A DNA stretch of 33,916 nt from an uncultured Collinsella sp. (GCA_900544845.1 UQWV01000020.1:1-33916); one strand, 5' to 3'; counted from the stretch's first letter, positions 13,969 to 23,011 are shown. Made by a program: numbers and translations. The notes: generated by a model from the letters alone, not told the origin.

Positions 13969-14886
13969 CTATTTTCCGAGCGGCGAGAATTCGTCGACGA
14001 TGATATCAAGGCATTGCGGTAGCGCGCGGGCGCCAAAGACGCCGGAGTTGCTGGAGATGATCTCGCCATCAAACTGCATGCCGAGCGATGGCGTGCAGGT
14101 AATCTTGGCTTCTTTGGTCTGGATGATCTTAAACTGCGGGCGGCCGAGTACCTTGCCGGCGGGGTCGAGCGCGGCGGTGATTACCGTGGGGAGCAACTGC
14201 ACCGTGCGCACGGGCTCAATAACGACGAAGTCGAAAAAGCCGTCGTTCATACGGCAGTTGGGGAACAGGTTGATGTCGTTTTGGATGACAGACGTGTTGC
14301 CCGCCATGCAGCAGATGCCGTCGAGCTCCTCAACAATGCCATCATGCTCAATGGTAAAGTGCGCCACCGTGGGGTTGGGCGTGGCGAGAGCGGAGAGGAA
14401 GTAGGCGATCTCGCCGATGTCGTTTTTGGTGGGGGCGGCCTTCATCATGATCTCGGCGTCAAAGCCCGAACCGGCGATGATGATAAAGCCATGGCGCTTT
14501 TCGTTGCCGTTCTCGTCGAGCCAAAAGAGCTCGCCCATGTCTACTTTGACCGTGCGGCCGGCGCGACATGCCTTGGCAAGCGCCGCTGCCTCGGGGGCAT
14601 TGCCGATGTTGTTAAAGAACAGGCAGGCCGTGCCGGAGGGGAAAACGAGCGTGGGGACGCCGCAGCCGCGCATCTGGTCGAGCACGTTGGAGACAGTGCC
14701 GTCGCCGCCCGAAACGACCACGCGGTCAAACTCGCGCACGTCTGCCACGGCGTCCTCGGGCTCCATGCCATCGCCGATAAAGCGCATCACGACTTCGTCG
14801 CCGCCCTGTGCAAGGGCGTGCGTGAATGCGTAGATTTCATCTGAGCTGGGGCCCGATGCCGGGTTGTGGATGATAAGGCAGCGCAT
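13969..14886 (-). CDS. Diacylglycerol kinase-like lipid kinase (YegS/DgkB/LCB5 family)
   Basis: This 305-residue protein of the DAGK catalytic family would phosphorylate a lipid alcohol such as diacylglycerol at the cytoplasmic face of the membrane. The ATP-binding motif VVSGGDGT (57-64) and preceding IIHNPASG are clear. The usual PLGTxNDxAR motif is replaced by FPSGTACLFFNNIGN, a notable divergence that may alter substrate choice. Later landmarks are AGSGFDAEIM and the final MQFDGEIISSNSGVFGARAL region containing the conserved DGE. The ATG has only a weak ribosome site (GGGAACG). A 30-residue membrane protein follows in the same operon. Confidence 0.82.
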   Translation of the reverse strand: MRCLIIHNPASGPSSDEIYAFTHALAQGGDEVVMRFIGDGMEPEDAVADVREFDRVVVSGGDGTVSNVLDQMRGCGVPTLVFPSGTACLFFNNIGNAPEAAALAKACRAGRTVKVDMGELFWLDENGNEKRHGFIIIAGSGFDAEIMMKAAPTKNDIGEIAYFLSALATPNPTVAHFTIEHDGIVEELDGICCMAGNTSVIQNDINLFPNCRMNDGFFDFVVIEPVRTVQLLPTVITAALDPAGKVLGRPQFKIIQTKEAKITCTPSLGMQFDGEIISSNSGVFGARALPQCLDIIVDEFSPLGK

Positions 14887-14984
14887 ACTTACGTTCCCGT
14901 TCTGTGACTAACCGAGTATAGTTGTAAGGCAATGCCGATATCCTACCCGTGTTTTTCGGGCCTAACCTTATTCGATGGGTTGAT

Positions 14985-16118
14985 ATGTACATTTCCACAC
15001 ATCAGGCTCTACTCGACTTTTGCCAGCGCGCCCGTGAGTTCGACGCGATTGCCGTCGATACCGAGTTTTTGCGCGAGCGCACGTTCCATCCGCGTCTGTG
15101 TTTGGTTCAGATTGCCACCCCTGCCGAGAGTGTAGCGGTCGATCCCCTGGTAATCGACGACCTATCGCCGCTGGCCGAGCTTATGGCCGACGAGAGCGTG
15201 ACCAAGGTCTTCCACGCCTGCTCGCAGGATATGGAGGTCATGCTCCATACCGTAGGCGTGCTGCCGCGTCCGATTTTTGACACGCAGGTGGCCGCCGCCT
15301 TTTTGGGCGAGCGCCAGCAGATTTCGTATGGCGCGCTCGTCCAGACGTTCTGCGGCGTATCGCTGCCTAAGACTGAGTCGCTGACCGATTGGTCGCGCCG
15401 CCCGCTGAGCGATAAGCAGATCGAATACGCGATCGATGACGTCAAGTACTTGATCGTCGCCTATACCGAGATGATGAGCCGCCTGCGCGAGCTGGGCCGC
15501 GTGGACTGGGTGCTCGATGAGTTGCGCCCTCTGGCCGACGAGTCGCACTACCGTGCCGATCGCCATGAGGCATTCCGCAAGGTCAAGCGCATCAACTCGT
15601 GCAGTCGTCATCAGCTGGGCATTGCGCGCGAGCTTGCCGCCTGGCGTGAAGAGCGCGCCGAGCGGCGCAACATCCCGCGCAAGTGGGTTATGTCCGACGA
15701 TACGCTGCTGGCCCTGGTTAAGCGCAATCCTGTGCGTGTTGAGGAGTTCCGCAGCATCCGCGGTACCGACCAACTGGGGGAGCGCGACGTGGACGGCGCG
15801 CTGATGGCTATCAAGCGCGGCGCGAGCTGCCCGCACGATCGTCTGCCGCTCATGGTGCGCGGACATCGTCAGATTTCGCCGGAGCTGGAGAGCGTTACCG
15901 ACCTTATGTATGCGCTTATTCGCCTGGTTGCCGAGCGCTCGGGCGTGGCGGCCTCGGTCATTGCCTCGCGCGATGACCTGGCCGACTACATTGAGCATCC
16001 CGAGCAAAGTCCCCTGCGCGAAGGCTGGCGCTTTGAGCTTGTGGGTTCGCGTCTGGACGATCTGCTCTCGGGCAACATGGGGTTGACGGTGAAGGACGGC
16101 AAAATCGAGCTCCTGTAG
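14985..16118 (+). CDS. rnd: Ribonuclease D
   Basis: RNase D is a 3'-5' exoribonuclease involved in trimming tRNA and other stable RNAs. The 377-residue protein has the DEDD exonuclease domain: VDTEFLRE with Asp25 and Glu27, HACSQDMEVM with Asp82, and YAIDDVKYL (148-156) supplying the final acidic residue. An HRDC-like helical domain follows (about 205-285: RINSCSRHQLGIARELAAWR, then SDDTLLALVKRNP), and a second one may lie near the C-terminus. I prefer the ATG at 14985 (MYISTHQALLD) to an in-frame GTG at 14949, though neither has a strong ribosome site. It is divergent from the lipid kinase gene. Confidence 0.88.
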   Translation: MYISTHQALLDFCQRAREFDAIAVDTEFLRERTFHPRLCLVQIATPAESVAVDPLVIDDLSPLAELMADESVTKVFHACSQDMEVMLHTVGVLPRPIFDTQVAAAFLGERQQISYGALVQTFCGVSLPKTESLTDWSRRPLSDKQIEYAIDDVKYLIVAYTEMMSRLRELGRVDWVLDELRPLADESHYRADRHEAFRKVKRINSCSRHQLGIARELAAWREERAERRNIPRKWVMSDDTLLALVKRNPVRVEEFRSIRGTDQLGERDVDGALMAIKRGASCPHDRLPLMVRGHRQISPELESVTDLMYALIRLVAERSGVAASVIASRDDLADYIEHPEQSPLREGWRFELVGSRLDDLLSGNMGLTVKDGKIELL

Positions 16119-16130
16119 GTATATAGTTAC

Positions 16131-16148
16131 GCGGTTTTACCAAACCGC
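16131..16148 (+). terminator. Small hairpin after rnd
   Basis: GCGGTTT (16131-16137) pairs with AAACCGC (16142-16148) around four bases, 12 bases after the rnd stop. There is no T-run after it, so termination is uncertain. Confidence 0.35.
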
Positions 16149-16166
16149 CTAACAGCTCGACGCTGC

Positions 16167-16266
16167 AAACGGCCGAGAGCGGCAATCTGACGTTCAATCG
16201 TCGCTCGCGTACCAAAGTACGCGTCGCTTCTCTTTCACGTCACCTTGCTCGCTTTCGACCGTTTTC
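16167..16266 (+). repeat. Dispersed palindromic repeat, copy B
   Basis: The core 16187-16241 matches copy A (10571-10625, opposite strand) at 45 of 55 positions, including a perfect 10-base block. Here too the flanks form an outer imperfect stem (around 16167-16185 with 16245-16265), although the outer sequences differ from copy A. The element lies in the rnd-to-zinc-peptidase leader and has the same orientation to transcription as copy A. Confidence 0.6.
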
Positions 16267-16356
16267 GCTGACGGTGCCAAAACATCGATGCTGATTTGCT
16301 TGCCAGCTGAGTGGGTAGAATGCCTCCAACGTGTAACTCGATTCGGAGGAATTCGC

Positions 16357-17061
16357 ATGCCCTATTACTATGGTTACGGCTTTGGCATCGACCCGCTGTA
16401 CCTGCTGGTTGTTCTTGTTTGTACGGTGCTTGGCCTTGCTGCGCAGAGCTATATCAACTCGACGTACAAGACCTGGTCCAAGGTTCGCTCGGACGGCAAT
16501 ACGGGTGCCACAGTCGCTCGCCGCATGCTCGATGCCAACGGTTGTAGCGCCGTGGGCATCAAGGGCGTCGCCGGTGAGCTCACCGACCACTACAACCCGC
16601 AGGATAACAACCTGTATCTGTCGGATGCCAACCGTTCGGGCGGGTCGGTCGCAAGCGTTGCCGTCGCCTGCCACGAGGCGGGCCATGCCGCCCAGCGTCA
16701 AAGCGGCTACGCCATGATGAAGGTACGCACCGCTTTGGTCCCCGTCGTCAACTTTACCCAGAACACCTGGACGATCGTGCTGCTCATGGGCCTGTTCATG
16801 AACATCGCGGGGCTCACGACCCTCGCGCTGGTCTTCTTCTCGTTTAGCGTGTTGTTCCAGCTGGTTACGCTGCCGGTCGAGATCGATGCCAGTCGCCGCG
16901 CCGTGGCGTATATCGAGCAGTCGGGCATGAGTTCCAAGCAGGTCAACGGTGCCAAGAAGGTACTGACGGCAGCCGCGCTCACCTACGTGGCGGCGGCGCT
17001 CACCTCGATTATTCAGCTGCTCTACCTGATGGCCCGCTACAACAGAAACTCCAACCGATAA
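16357..17061 (+). CDS. YugP-like membrane zinc metallopeptidase
   Basis: This 234-residue membrane protein belongs to the Zn peptidase family typified by YugP. The zinc motif HEAGH is at residues 106-110, after SVASVAVAC. One membrane segment lies at the N-terminus (about 14-30) and further hydrophobic segments at about 130-175 and 205-228. The PVEIDASRR segment carries the downstream acidic residue typical of the family. GGAGGA 7 bases before the ATG fixes the start. The substrate is unknown; family members are thought to process membrane proteins. Confidence 0.85.
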   Translation: MPYYYGYGFGIDPLYLLVVLVCTVLGLAAQSYINSTYKTWSKVRSDGNTGATVARRMLDANGCSAVGIKGVAGELTDHYNPQDNNLYLSDANRSGGSVASVAVACHEAGHAAQRQSGYAMMKVRTALVPVVNFTQNTWTIVLLMGLFMNIAGLTTLALVFFSFSVLFQLVTLPVEIDASRRAVAYIEQSGMSSKQVNGAKKVLTAAALTYVAAALTSIIQLLYLMARYNRNSNR

Positions 17062-17077
17062 CAAATTGGCTTGACAG

Positions 17078-17107
17078 GCGCCGCGGAGATTCTTGTCCCC
17101 GCGGCGC
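17078..17107 (+). terminator. Hairpin between the zinc peptidase and xseA
   Basis: GCGCCGCGG (17078-17086) pairs perfectly with CCGCGGCGC (17099-17107). A TTGACA at 17071-17076 sits at its left foot and TACTAT at 17110-17115 follows, but their spacing (33) is too long for one promoter. It probably ends the peptidase transcript or structures the xseA leader. Confidence 0.5.
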
Positions 17108-17176
17108 TGTACTATGTGTTGGACTTGAATCTGCGCAGGGTCGAAGCCCTTGTGCTCGATAACGAAAGGAGGCTGC

Positions 17177-18628
17177 GTGGCAGGCTGGAATCTAACCGGC
17201 AATGCCGTTTCCGCCGAGTTCGACGGTTCGGACGATCAGGAGCGCAAGGAGCTCAGCGTGAGCCAGGCAGTGGAGATCGCCGCCGGTGCGCTCGATGCCA
17301 TTCCGCAGCTGAGCGTTCTGGGCGAGGTCACAGGTTTTCGTGGTCCTAACGCCCGAAGCGGTCACTGCTACTTCCAGATCAAGGACGACTCGGCCGCCGT
17401 CGACTGCATTATCTGGAAGGGCGCCTATCTCAAGCGCACCTTCGATCTGCGCGATGGCATGCAGGTGAGCTTTAAGGGCAGCTTCAATCTCTATAAGCCC
17501 ACGGGTCGCATGAGCTTTGTTGCCCGCTCATTTTCGTTGGCGGGGGAGGGTCTGCTGCGTCAACAAGTGGCGCAACTGGCCGAAAAGCTACGCCGCGAGG
17601 GCCTGATGGACGAAGCGCGCAAGCGCCGCATCCCGGTGTTCTGCTCCCGCGTGGCGGTCGTCACCTCGCTTTCGGGTGCCGTAATCGACGACGTCAAGCG
17701 CACGTTGCGTCGTCGCAACCCGCTCGTCGAGCTCGTCTGCGTGGGCGCCAAGGTTCAAGGCGAGGGTGCGCCGGCCGAGCTCATCGAGGGCTTGCGCCGC
17801 GCCGCTTCCATTACGCCGGCGCCCGACTGTATTTTGCTGGTGCGCGGCGGCGGCTCCTTTGAGGACCTCATGACCTTTAATGACGAGGAGCTTGCCCGCG
17901 CAGTGGCGGCTTGTCCTGTGCCCGTGGTGACCGGTATTGGCCATGAGCCCGATACCTCGATTTGCGACATGGTGAGCGACCGTCGCGCCTCCACGCCAAC
18001 GGCAGCGGCAGAATCGGTGGCGCCGGCTATGACGGAGTTGGCCGACGTGCTCGAGACGCGCCATCAGCGTCTGGGCGCCGCGATGGCTTCGATGATCGGG
18101 TCGGATCAGGTCGATCTGGAAATGCTCGACCAGCGCGGTCGTCGAGCCTGGGATGCCTATACGGCTCGTCTGGGCGACGCGCTCGATGCAGCCGCATGCC
18201 GCCCGTGCCTCAACGACCCCACGTTTATGGTCGAGCGTCGCGAGTCCGAGCTTGCCCTGACGGCCGATCGTCTGTCCGGCGCCATAACGCGTTCGGTTGG
18301 GGCCTTCCGCTCCAACTTCGAGCGTCTGCCCGAGCGCTTGATCGCAAGCACCTCAGGGCTCGATGGCAAGCGCCATGCGCTCACGCTCGCGAGTTCCCGT
18401 CTGGAGCAACAGGGACGCACGATGTTGAGCAAACCCGCGTCCGACTTGGGTCGCGCAGCGGCCTCGCTCGATGCCCTGTCACCGCTCAAAGTGCTTGCCC
18501 GCGGCTACTCCATCGCATACAGCGATGGCGGCGTGGCTACGAGCGCTAAGACTTTTAAGCCCGGTGACGCCATCCGCGTGCGTATGGCGGATGGTAACGT
18601 GGCAGCAACCGTCGATACGGTTGAGTAG
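17177..18628 (+). CDS. xseA: Exodeoxyribonuclease VII large subunit
   Basis: XseA is the catalytic subunit of exonuclease VII, which degrades single-stranded DNA from both ends. The 483-residue protein has an N-terminal OB-fold (about 20-125: SVLGEVTGFRGPNARSGHCY, FQIKDDSAAVDCIIWKGAYL) and a catalytic domain with RIPVFCSRVAVVTSLSGAVI, DCILLVRGGGSFEDLMTFND, and the signature GIGHEPDTSICDMVSDRRAS followed by TPTAAAE. A long helical C-terminal region ends with SPLKVLARGYSIAYSDGG. It starts at a GTG with AAAGGAGG five bases upstream. xseB follows after 42 bases. Confidence 0.95.
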   Translation: MAGWNLTGNAVSAEFDGSDDQERKELSVSQAVEIAAGALDAIPQLSVLGEVTGFRGPNARSGHCYFQIKDDSAAVDCIIWKGAYLKRTFDLRDGMQVSFKGSFNLYKPTGRMSFVARSFSLAGEGLLRQQVAQLAEKLRREGLMDEARKRRIPVFCSRVAVVTSLSGAVIDDVKRTLRRRNPLVELVCVGAKVQGEGAPAELIEGLRRAASITPAPDCILLVRGGGSFEDLMTFNDEELARAVAACPVPVVTGIGHEPDTSICDMVSDRRASTPTAAAESVAPAMTELADVLETRHQRLGAAMASMIGSDQVDLEMLDQRGRRAWDAYTARLGDALDAAACRPCLNDPTFMVERRESELALTADRLSGAITRSVGAFRSNFERLPERLIASTSGLDGKRHALTLASSRLEQQGRTMLSKPASDLGRAAASLDALSPLKVLARGYSIAYSDGGVATSAKTFKPGDAIRVRMADGNVAATVDTVE

Positions 18629-18670
18629 ACCGCGTTTCATTGTGATAGACCTTTAGGAAAGGAAACAGAT

Positions 18671-18937
18671 ATGGCAGAGAAGACCCCGGTCGAGCAGCTT
18701 ACGTACAAGCAGGCCTCGCAGGAGCTGGAGCTCATTATCCGCAGCCTGGAGTCGGGCGACATGGAGCTCGAGGAATCGCTCGAGAGCTACACCCGCGGCG
18801 TCGAGCTTCTTAAGAGCCTGCGTACCCGCCTGACTGATGCCGAGCAGAAGGTCTCGGTGCTCCTTAAGGACGTCGACGGCAACGACGTGCTCGCCGACGG
18901 CGAAGCCGCCAACACCGACGACAACCTCTCGTTCTAA
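18671..18937 (+). CDS. xseB: Exodeoxyribonuclease VII small subunit
   Basis: This 88-residue XseB subunit wraps the helical arm of XseA and is required for the assembled enzyme. The family core is clear: LTYKQASQELELIIRSLESG, DMELEESLESYTRGVELLKS, LRTRLTDAEQKV. The final 25 residues are acidic and probably disordered. AGGAAAGGA precedes the ATG. It is co-transcribed with xseA. Confidence 0.95.
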   Translation: MAEKTPVEQLTYKQASQELELIIRSLESGDMELEESLESYTRGVELLKSLRTRLTDAEQKVSVLLKDVDGNDVLADGEAANTDDNLSF

Positions 18938-18957
18938 CCATCTCGCAGTCCACTTTG

Positions 18958-19069
18958 GGGTAGTCTTTTTGGGACGGGGCTTTTTTGACTACCTCTTGTC
19001 GGCTGCCTCGCCGAGCACTTGCGTTTGCGAAAAAGTAGTCAAAAAAGCCCCGTCGCAAAAAGACTACCC
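18958..19069. repeat. Long near-perfect palindrome (35-bp arms)
   Basis: Arms 18958-18992 and 19035-19069 are inverted copies with one mismatch in 35, separated by 42 bases that contain a further 5-bp hairpin. T6 and A6 runs lie inside the arms. It sits between xseB (plus) and the MerR gene (minus), so it can act as a bidirectional terminator, but the arms are far longer than termination needs. It also marks the left end of the accessory block. Confidence 0.7.
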
Positions 19070-19132
19070 TGGTGGCTTGGCCATTGGAGGTGAATGTTGC
19101 TTGCCTTTTGGCGTGTTAGGTGAGTTGAGGCG

Positions 19133-19963
19133 CTATCGCTGGTCGATTTCACCGGGTTCAACCATTATTTCTAGCGTGTGTAAATATTCATCTTGATTGT
19201 CAGATATGTATTCGCTTACATACCAGAATTCTAGAAGAGGCCCTGCGGCAATGAGATGATTCTGGTCCATGAATTCATTCATTTCCCTCCATATTGTCGG
19301 CGTTATTTCTGCAGGTCCGGTGGTTGTCCTGCAAAGATAGTCGCCTTCTGGGAAAATCTCGCACCCTTTATCGTCGATTGTTTCGAGTGAAAGCAGCGTC
19401 TTCTCTGCTACCAGGCAACCGTCGGCGCTTCTGCGCGATGGGTCAAGGATGAAGCATGGAACCGTGTGTATCGAATCGATTTCCATCCCGAGTTCTTTCA
19501 TGCGCTTAATGGTGGCGTAGGGAATTATGTCGCCGCTTAGCTCATCCTCGCTTACGATGACATATCCTCGGGGTCCCTTATGAACCACCCTCGACTGTTT
19601 TTCCTCGCGTGCTCTTAACGACATGGATATGTTCTGCATGCAATGCTCGATCTTTCGGCGCCGTTGCGATAGTTTTGCTATGGCTGCGTCGATGCTATCA
19701 AGTTCGTTGCTGAACAGTTCAAAGCTCGTTTCGAGTGAATGGTTATCTAGGAAAGATCTGATTTCGCTAAGCGTGTAGTTCATATTGAGCATTGACATGA
19801 TGATGTTGAGTCTGCCGAAATCGTCCTTCCTGTATTCACGGTAGGCATTCGCCCCGCGCTTTGGGGCAACTAAACCAATTGCCTCGTAATAGCGAAGAGT
19901 GTCTGCGCTTACGCCGTAGAGGCCGGCCGTCTGCTTGATATTAAGGGAAAACTCGCGTTCCAT
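19133..19963 (-). CDS. MerR family regulator with GyrI-like effector domain
   Basis: This regulator of about 277 residues has an N-terminal MerR HTH (FSLNIKQTAGLYGVSADTLR, YYEAIGLVAPKRGANAYREY), a coiled-coil dimer helix (about 85-125) and a C-terminal domain of about 150 residues resembling BmrR/GyrI small-molecule binding domains (GYVIVSEDELSGDIIPYATI; PEGDYLCRTTTGPAEITPTI; YLHTLEIMVEP). Such proteins bind hydrophobic or cationic compounds and remodel promoters with long spacers. The ATG ending at 19963 has GGAAGGTG upstream. It is divergent from the esterase-transporter genes, whose promoter has the expected 19-base spacer, so it probably controls them. Confidence 0.85.
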   Translation of the reverse strand: MEREFSLNIKQTAGLYGVSADTLRYYEAIGLVAPKRGANAYREYRKDDFGRLNIIMSMLNMNYTLSEIRSFLDNHSLETSFELFSNELDSIDAAIAKLSQRRRKIEHCMQNISMSLRAREEKQSRVVHKGPRGYVIVSEDELSGDIIPYATIKRMKELGMEIDSIHTVPCFILDPSRRSADGCLVAEKTLLSLETIDDKGCEIFPEGDYLCRTTTGPAEITPTIWREMNEFMDQNHLIAAGPLLEFWYVSEYISDNQDEYLHTLEIMVEPGEIDQR

Positions 19964-20113
19964 GTCACACCTTCCGACTGCCCTAGGGCCACTCAAAACC
20001 TTGGAGCTATTCTAATGTTTGTTACTCCGTCATTGTCGGGCAAGCGGTCGTTTTGACGAGGTGAACGGTCTTAAGCGCTTGGTATCCAGATGGTATTCCA
20101 TCGAAACACGTCG

Positions 20114-20144
20114 TTGACCTTTGACTTTCTCCAAATTCTAAGAT
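20114..20144 (+). promoter_or_regulatory. MerR-type promoter of the esterase/transporter genes
   Basis: TTGACC (20114-20119) and TAAGAT (20139-20144) are 19 bases apart, the long spacer characteristic of MerR-activated promoters. It lies 65 bases ahead of the esterase ATG and faces away from the divergent merR-like gene. No perfect dyad was found inside the spacer. Confidence 0.5.
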
Positions 20145-20208
20145 GGTTTCAAGCCAGCTAGCTTAAATCATATCGATCTAGCATCTTAATTGTGAGGAAG
20201 GACAAGCA

Positions 20209-21699
20209 ATGAAGGTCAAGACTAGGACGGGTATAGTTTCGGGCAAGACGCTCGAAAACGGGGTTGAAGCTTTTTTGGGCATTCCCTATGCAAAGCAGCC
20301 GGTAGGTGATCTTCGTTGGCGTGCCCCTGAGCGCCTTGATGATTCCGATGAGGAAATTGAATGCGTGGAATTCGGGCATTCTGCCAGGCAATTTATCGAT
20401 GAAGTTGAACTCGCTTCGCTTCATGAGCAAGGGGAGGATTGCCTGAGCCTTAACGTGTGGGTCAGGGGACACGCACGCAAGAACCTTCCTGTCATGGTAT
20501 ATATCCATGGTGGTGCCTACTTCTCAGGTGGATCTGCCGACCCGCTATATAACGGCTCCAATTTTGCGGCAGCGAAGGATGTCGTTATTGTTTCGATTAA
20601 CTACCGTCTGAACTTGTTTGGGTCGCTGCTGCTCGATTGCCTGCCGGGCGGAGAGGACTACAAAGACGCCGGCTATCTTGCCATTCTTGATCAAATCCGT
20701 GCGCTCGAGTGGGTGCATGAGAATATTTCGGCCTTCGGCGGTGACCCCAATTGTGTCACGCTTTTCGGTGAGTCGGCAGGCTCTTCCAGCCAGGCTCTTC
20801 TTTCCATATTGCCAGAGGCAAATAAGTATTTCCAACGTGCGATTTTGGAGTCCGGCCCTATCCAGCTTTATAAGACCCGCGAGCGCGGCGAGTACTTTGC
20901 TCGGGAGTTCGCCGAAATCATGGGATGCAAAACCGCCCAAGAGCTCTTAGCGAAGTCGGCAGACGAGCTCATTGAGGGCATGCAGGTGTGGTGCGATCGT
21001 CATACCTACGAAGTGTCGCTAATTTTCTCGCCGGTTTGCGACGGGTCTTTTCTTCCCAAGAAGCCGATGAAGGCCTGGGCGGAGGGCGCAGCCAAGGATA
21101 TCGATATCATGATTGGATGTACCGAGGACGAGTTTACTTATTTCCATTTCTATTTCGATGACCTTCCCGGATTCTGGCACGGCCAATTCCCGATTCATTT
21201 TGATGATCAGATTGATATCGATTACTGGGAGCAAGCATATCGAAAGGCATGGCCTGAGCGCGATTTTGCCGAGAATTACACCAATTTTATGAACTCAACC
21301 GGTTTCTTTGTCGGCACCGACCTTATGGCTGAAGAGCAGTCGGCGTTTAAGCCCGTGTACAACTATTTGTTCCGTTATAAATCTCGTGTCGAGGGAATGG
21401 GTTCTTGCCACGCAATCGAGGTGCCGTTCGTTTTCAAGAATCTTGATACCGCGAGTGGTCTGATGTTTACGGGTGACAATCCTCCAGCGCATCTCGCGGA
21501 TGAAATGAACGATGCGTGGTTCAGCTTTGCGAAGACGGGCAAACCGTTTGTTGAGGGCAAGGCACCATGGGACCCCTATACCGCTGAGAACCACATTCAT
21601 ATGGTAATTGACGAAAACGAGTGGAAGCCGGTGCATTCGCTGCATGCCAAAGAAGATTCGGTGTTCCGTCCTATGTACGAGGTGCTACTCAACGATTAG
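20209..21699 (+). CDS. Type B carboxylesterase
   Basis: This 496-residue alpha/beta hydrolase of the carboxylesterase/PnbA family hydrolyses ester bonds of small molecules. The catalytic set is visible: Ser189 in LFGESAGSSS, an acidic residue in GCTEDEFTYF (Glu306 or Glu308) and His401 in MGSCHAIEVPF. The oxyanion hole is HGG at 100-102 (VMVYIHGGAYFSGGS). EDCLSLNVW and GDPNCVTLFG are standard family motifs. No signal peptide is seen, so it is cytoplasmic. AGGAAGGA precedes the ATG. It is followed at 77 bases by an MFS transporter, suggesting uptake then ester cleavage. A small hairpin (21712-21739) lies in that gap. Confidence 0.9.
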   Translation: MKVKTRTGIVSGKTLENGVEAFLGIPYAKQPVGDLRWRAPERLDDSDEEIECVEFGHSARQFIDEVELASLHEQGEDCLSLNVWVRGHARKNLPVMVYIHGGAYFSGGSADPLYNGSNFAAAKDVVIVSINYRLNLFGSLLLDCLPGGEDYKDAGYLAILDQIRALEWVHENISAFGGDPNCVTLFGESAGSSSQALLSILPEANKYFQRAILESGPIQLYKTRERGEYFAREFAEIMGCKTAQELLAKSADELIEGMQVWCDRHTYEVSLIFSPVCDGSFLPKKPMKAWAEGAAKDIDIMIGCTEDEFTYFHFYFDDLPGFWHGQFPIHFDDQIDIDYWEQAYRKAWPERDFAENYTNFMNSTGFFVGTDLMAEEQSAFKPVYNYLFRYKSRVEGMGSCHAIEVPFVFKNLDTASGLMFTGDNPPAHLADEMNDAWFSFAKTGKPFVEGKAPWDPYTAENHIHMVIDENEWKPVHSLHAKEDSVFRPMYEVLLND

Positions 21700-21776
21700 T
21701 GAAAGAAGCCGCAATGGAGTGGGCTAATTAGCCCCATTGAATTCAGCTTGAACTATCCCTGCGTAAGGAGAAAGAA

Positions 21777-22994
21777 ATGGCTCAAGAAGAAAAGCTATCG
21801 GGTTATCGGTGGATGATCTTATTCGTAGTTTGCCTCATTTGCTTCATGGCAAACTTCATGCAATATCAGGTTTCAGCATGGGGTGTCGTCGTGATGACGA
21901 CTCTCGGCATCGATGCCGGTGGGCTTACCAATCTCATGTTGATGCCGATGCTCACCGCTGTGTTTTTGTCGATTCCTGCAGGATCTCTTGCTGATCGCTA
22001 CGGCGTTAAGCTTGTCGTGTCAATTGGCATGGTGCTTTCTGCTGTAGGCGGCTTTCTGCGTTATTTCATGATTAATGACTTTACCGTGCAGATCGTTTCG
22101 ATGTTTATGATCGGCTTTGGCATTGCGGCGCTCAATGCCAATCTGGCAAAGGTGCTGGGTTCCTGGTTTAAACAGCAGACCTCCCTTGCCGTGGGAGTTT
22201 TCTATGCTGCTTCATGTGTGTCCATCGTGATAGCCCAGGCATTCAGCACTTATTTTCCTACGCTTGACGTGTCTTATCTGGTCGCTGCTATTGCCGAAGC
22301 TGTAACTGCTGCGCTGTGGATCTTCTTTATGAGGAACGTCCCGGAGGGCGAGCCCATGCCGGAGCCCGAGCCGGTTATGAAGTACATTAAGATTGCCGCT
22401 AAGTCGCGCGGCGTTTGGTGCATTGCCTTGGCTTATGGTCTTACCCTCGCTTCAACCACGGCATATTGCGCAATTCTGCCGTCTGCGCTTGAGCTCGTTC
22501 GCGGCGTTGATACTGCCACCGCTGGATCTATGGCAGCAATTATTACAGTTGGTAGCTTCTTTGCTTGTTTTGCGGGACCGGCTGCCGTCCTCAAGCTCGG
22601 TAAGAATAAACCGTTTCTCATTGTAACCACGGTGATTGCCGCCGTTGTAATGGTTGCAAACTGGTTTTTGCCGCTTGGCACTGTCATGTGGGTTGCTCTC
22701 GTCCTCAATGGTTTTATGACCGCTCTTTCTGGCCCCATTATTCAGGCAATGACTCCTGATCTTCCTGAGATTGGCGCGAAATATGCCGGTAGCGCTGGTG
22801 GAATAATCGGTACTGTCGGCCTTCTCTGCTCCTATTTTGTTCCCGTTATTGTTTCGTCTATTTCTGGTGACAATTGGACGTTGAACTTTACGATCGAATC
22901 GATTCTTTTCCTTGCGAGCGTTTTGCCTATTGCGATGTTGCCCGAGACTGGTGCGGCGGCAAAAGCCGAGATGCCTGAGACTTCTGAATTATAA
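21777..22994 (+). CDS. MFS transporter (first of a tandem pair)
   Basis: This 405-residue major facilitator superfamily transporter has about 12 hydrophobic segments. The loop 2-3 motif is GSLADRYGVK, and AKYAGSAGGIIG lies near segment 10-11. The N-terminal segment GYRWMILFVVCLICFMANFM, followed by QYQVSAWGVVV, is almost mirrored in the next transporter. AAGGAG lies 7 bases before the ATG. The substrate is unknown; linkage with an esterase suggests import of a small organic ester or acid. Codon use looks less GC-rich than in the flanking housekeeping genes. Confidence 0.85.
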   Translation: MAQEEKLSGYRWMILFVVCLICFMANFMQYQVSAWGVVVMTTLGIDAGGLTNLMLMPMLTAVFLSIPAGSLADRYGVKLVVSIGMVLSAVGGFLRYFMINDFTVQIVSMFMIGFGIAALNANLAKVLGSWFKQQTSLAVGVFYAASCVSIVIAQAFSTYFPTLDVSYLVAAIAEAVTAALWIFFMRNVPEGEPMPEPEPVMKYIKIAAKSRGVWCIALAYGLTLASTTAYCAILPSALELVRGVDTATAGSMAAIITVGSFFACFAGPAAVLKLGKNKPFLIVTTVIAAVVMVANWFLPLGTVMWVALVLNGFMTALSGPIIQAMTPDLPEIGAKYAGSAGGIIGTVGLLCSYFVPVIVSSISGDNWTLNFTIESILFLASVLPIAMLPETGAAAKAEMPETSEL

Positions 22995-23011
22995 TTAATC
23001 GGTGTTTTGCC

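Noticed and set aside
17071..17115. TTGACA and TACTAT as one promoter for xseA
   Set aside because: The spacing of 33 bases is far outside the workable range and a 9-bp hairpin fills the gap.
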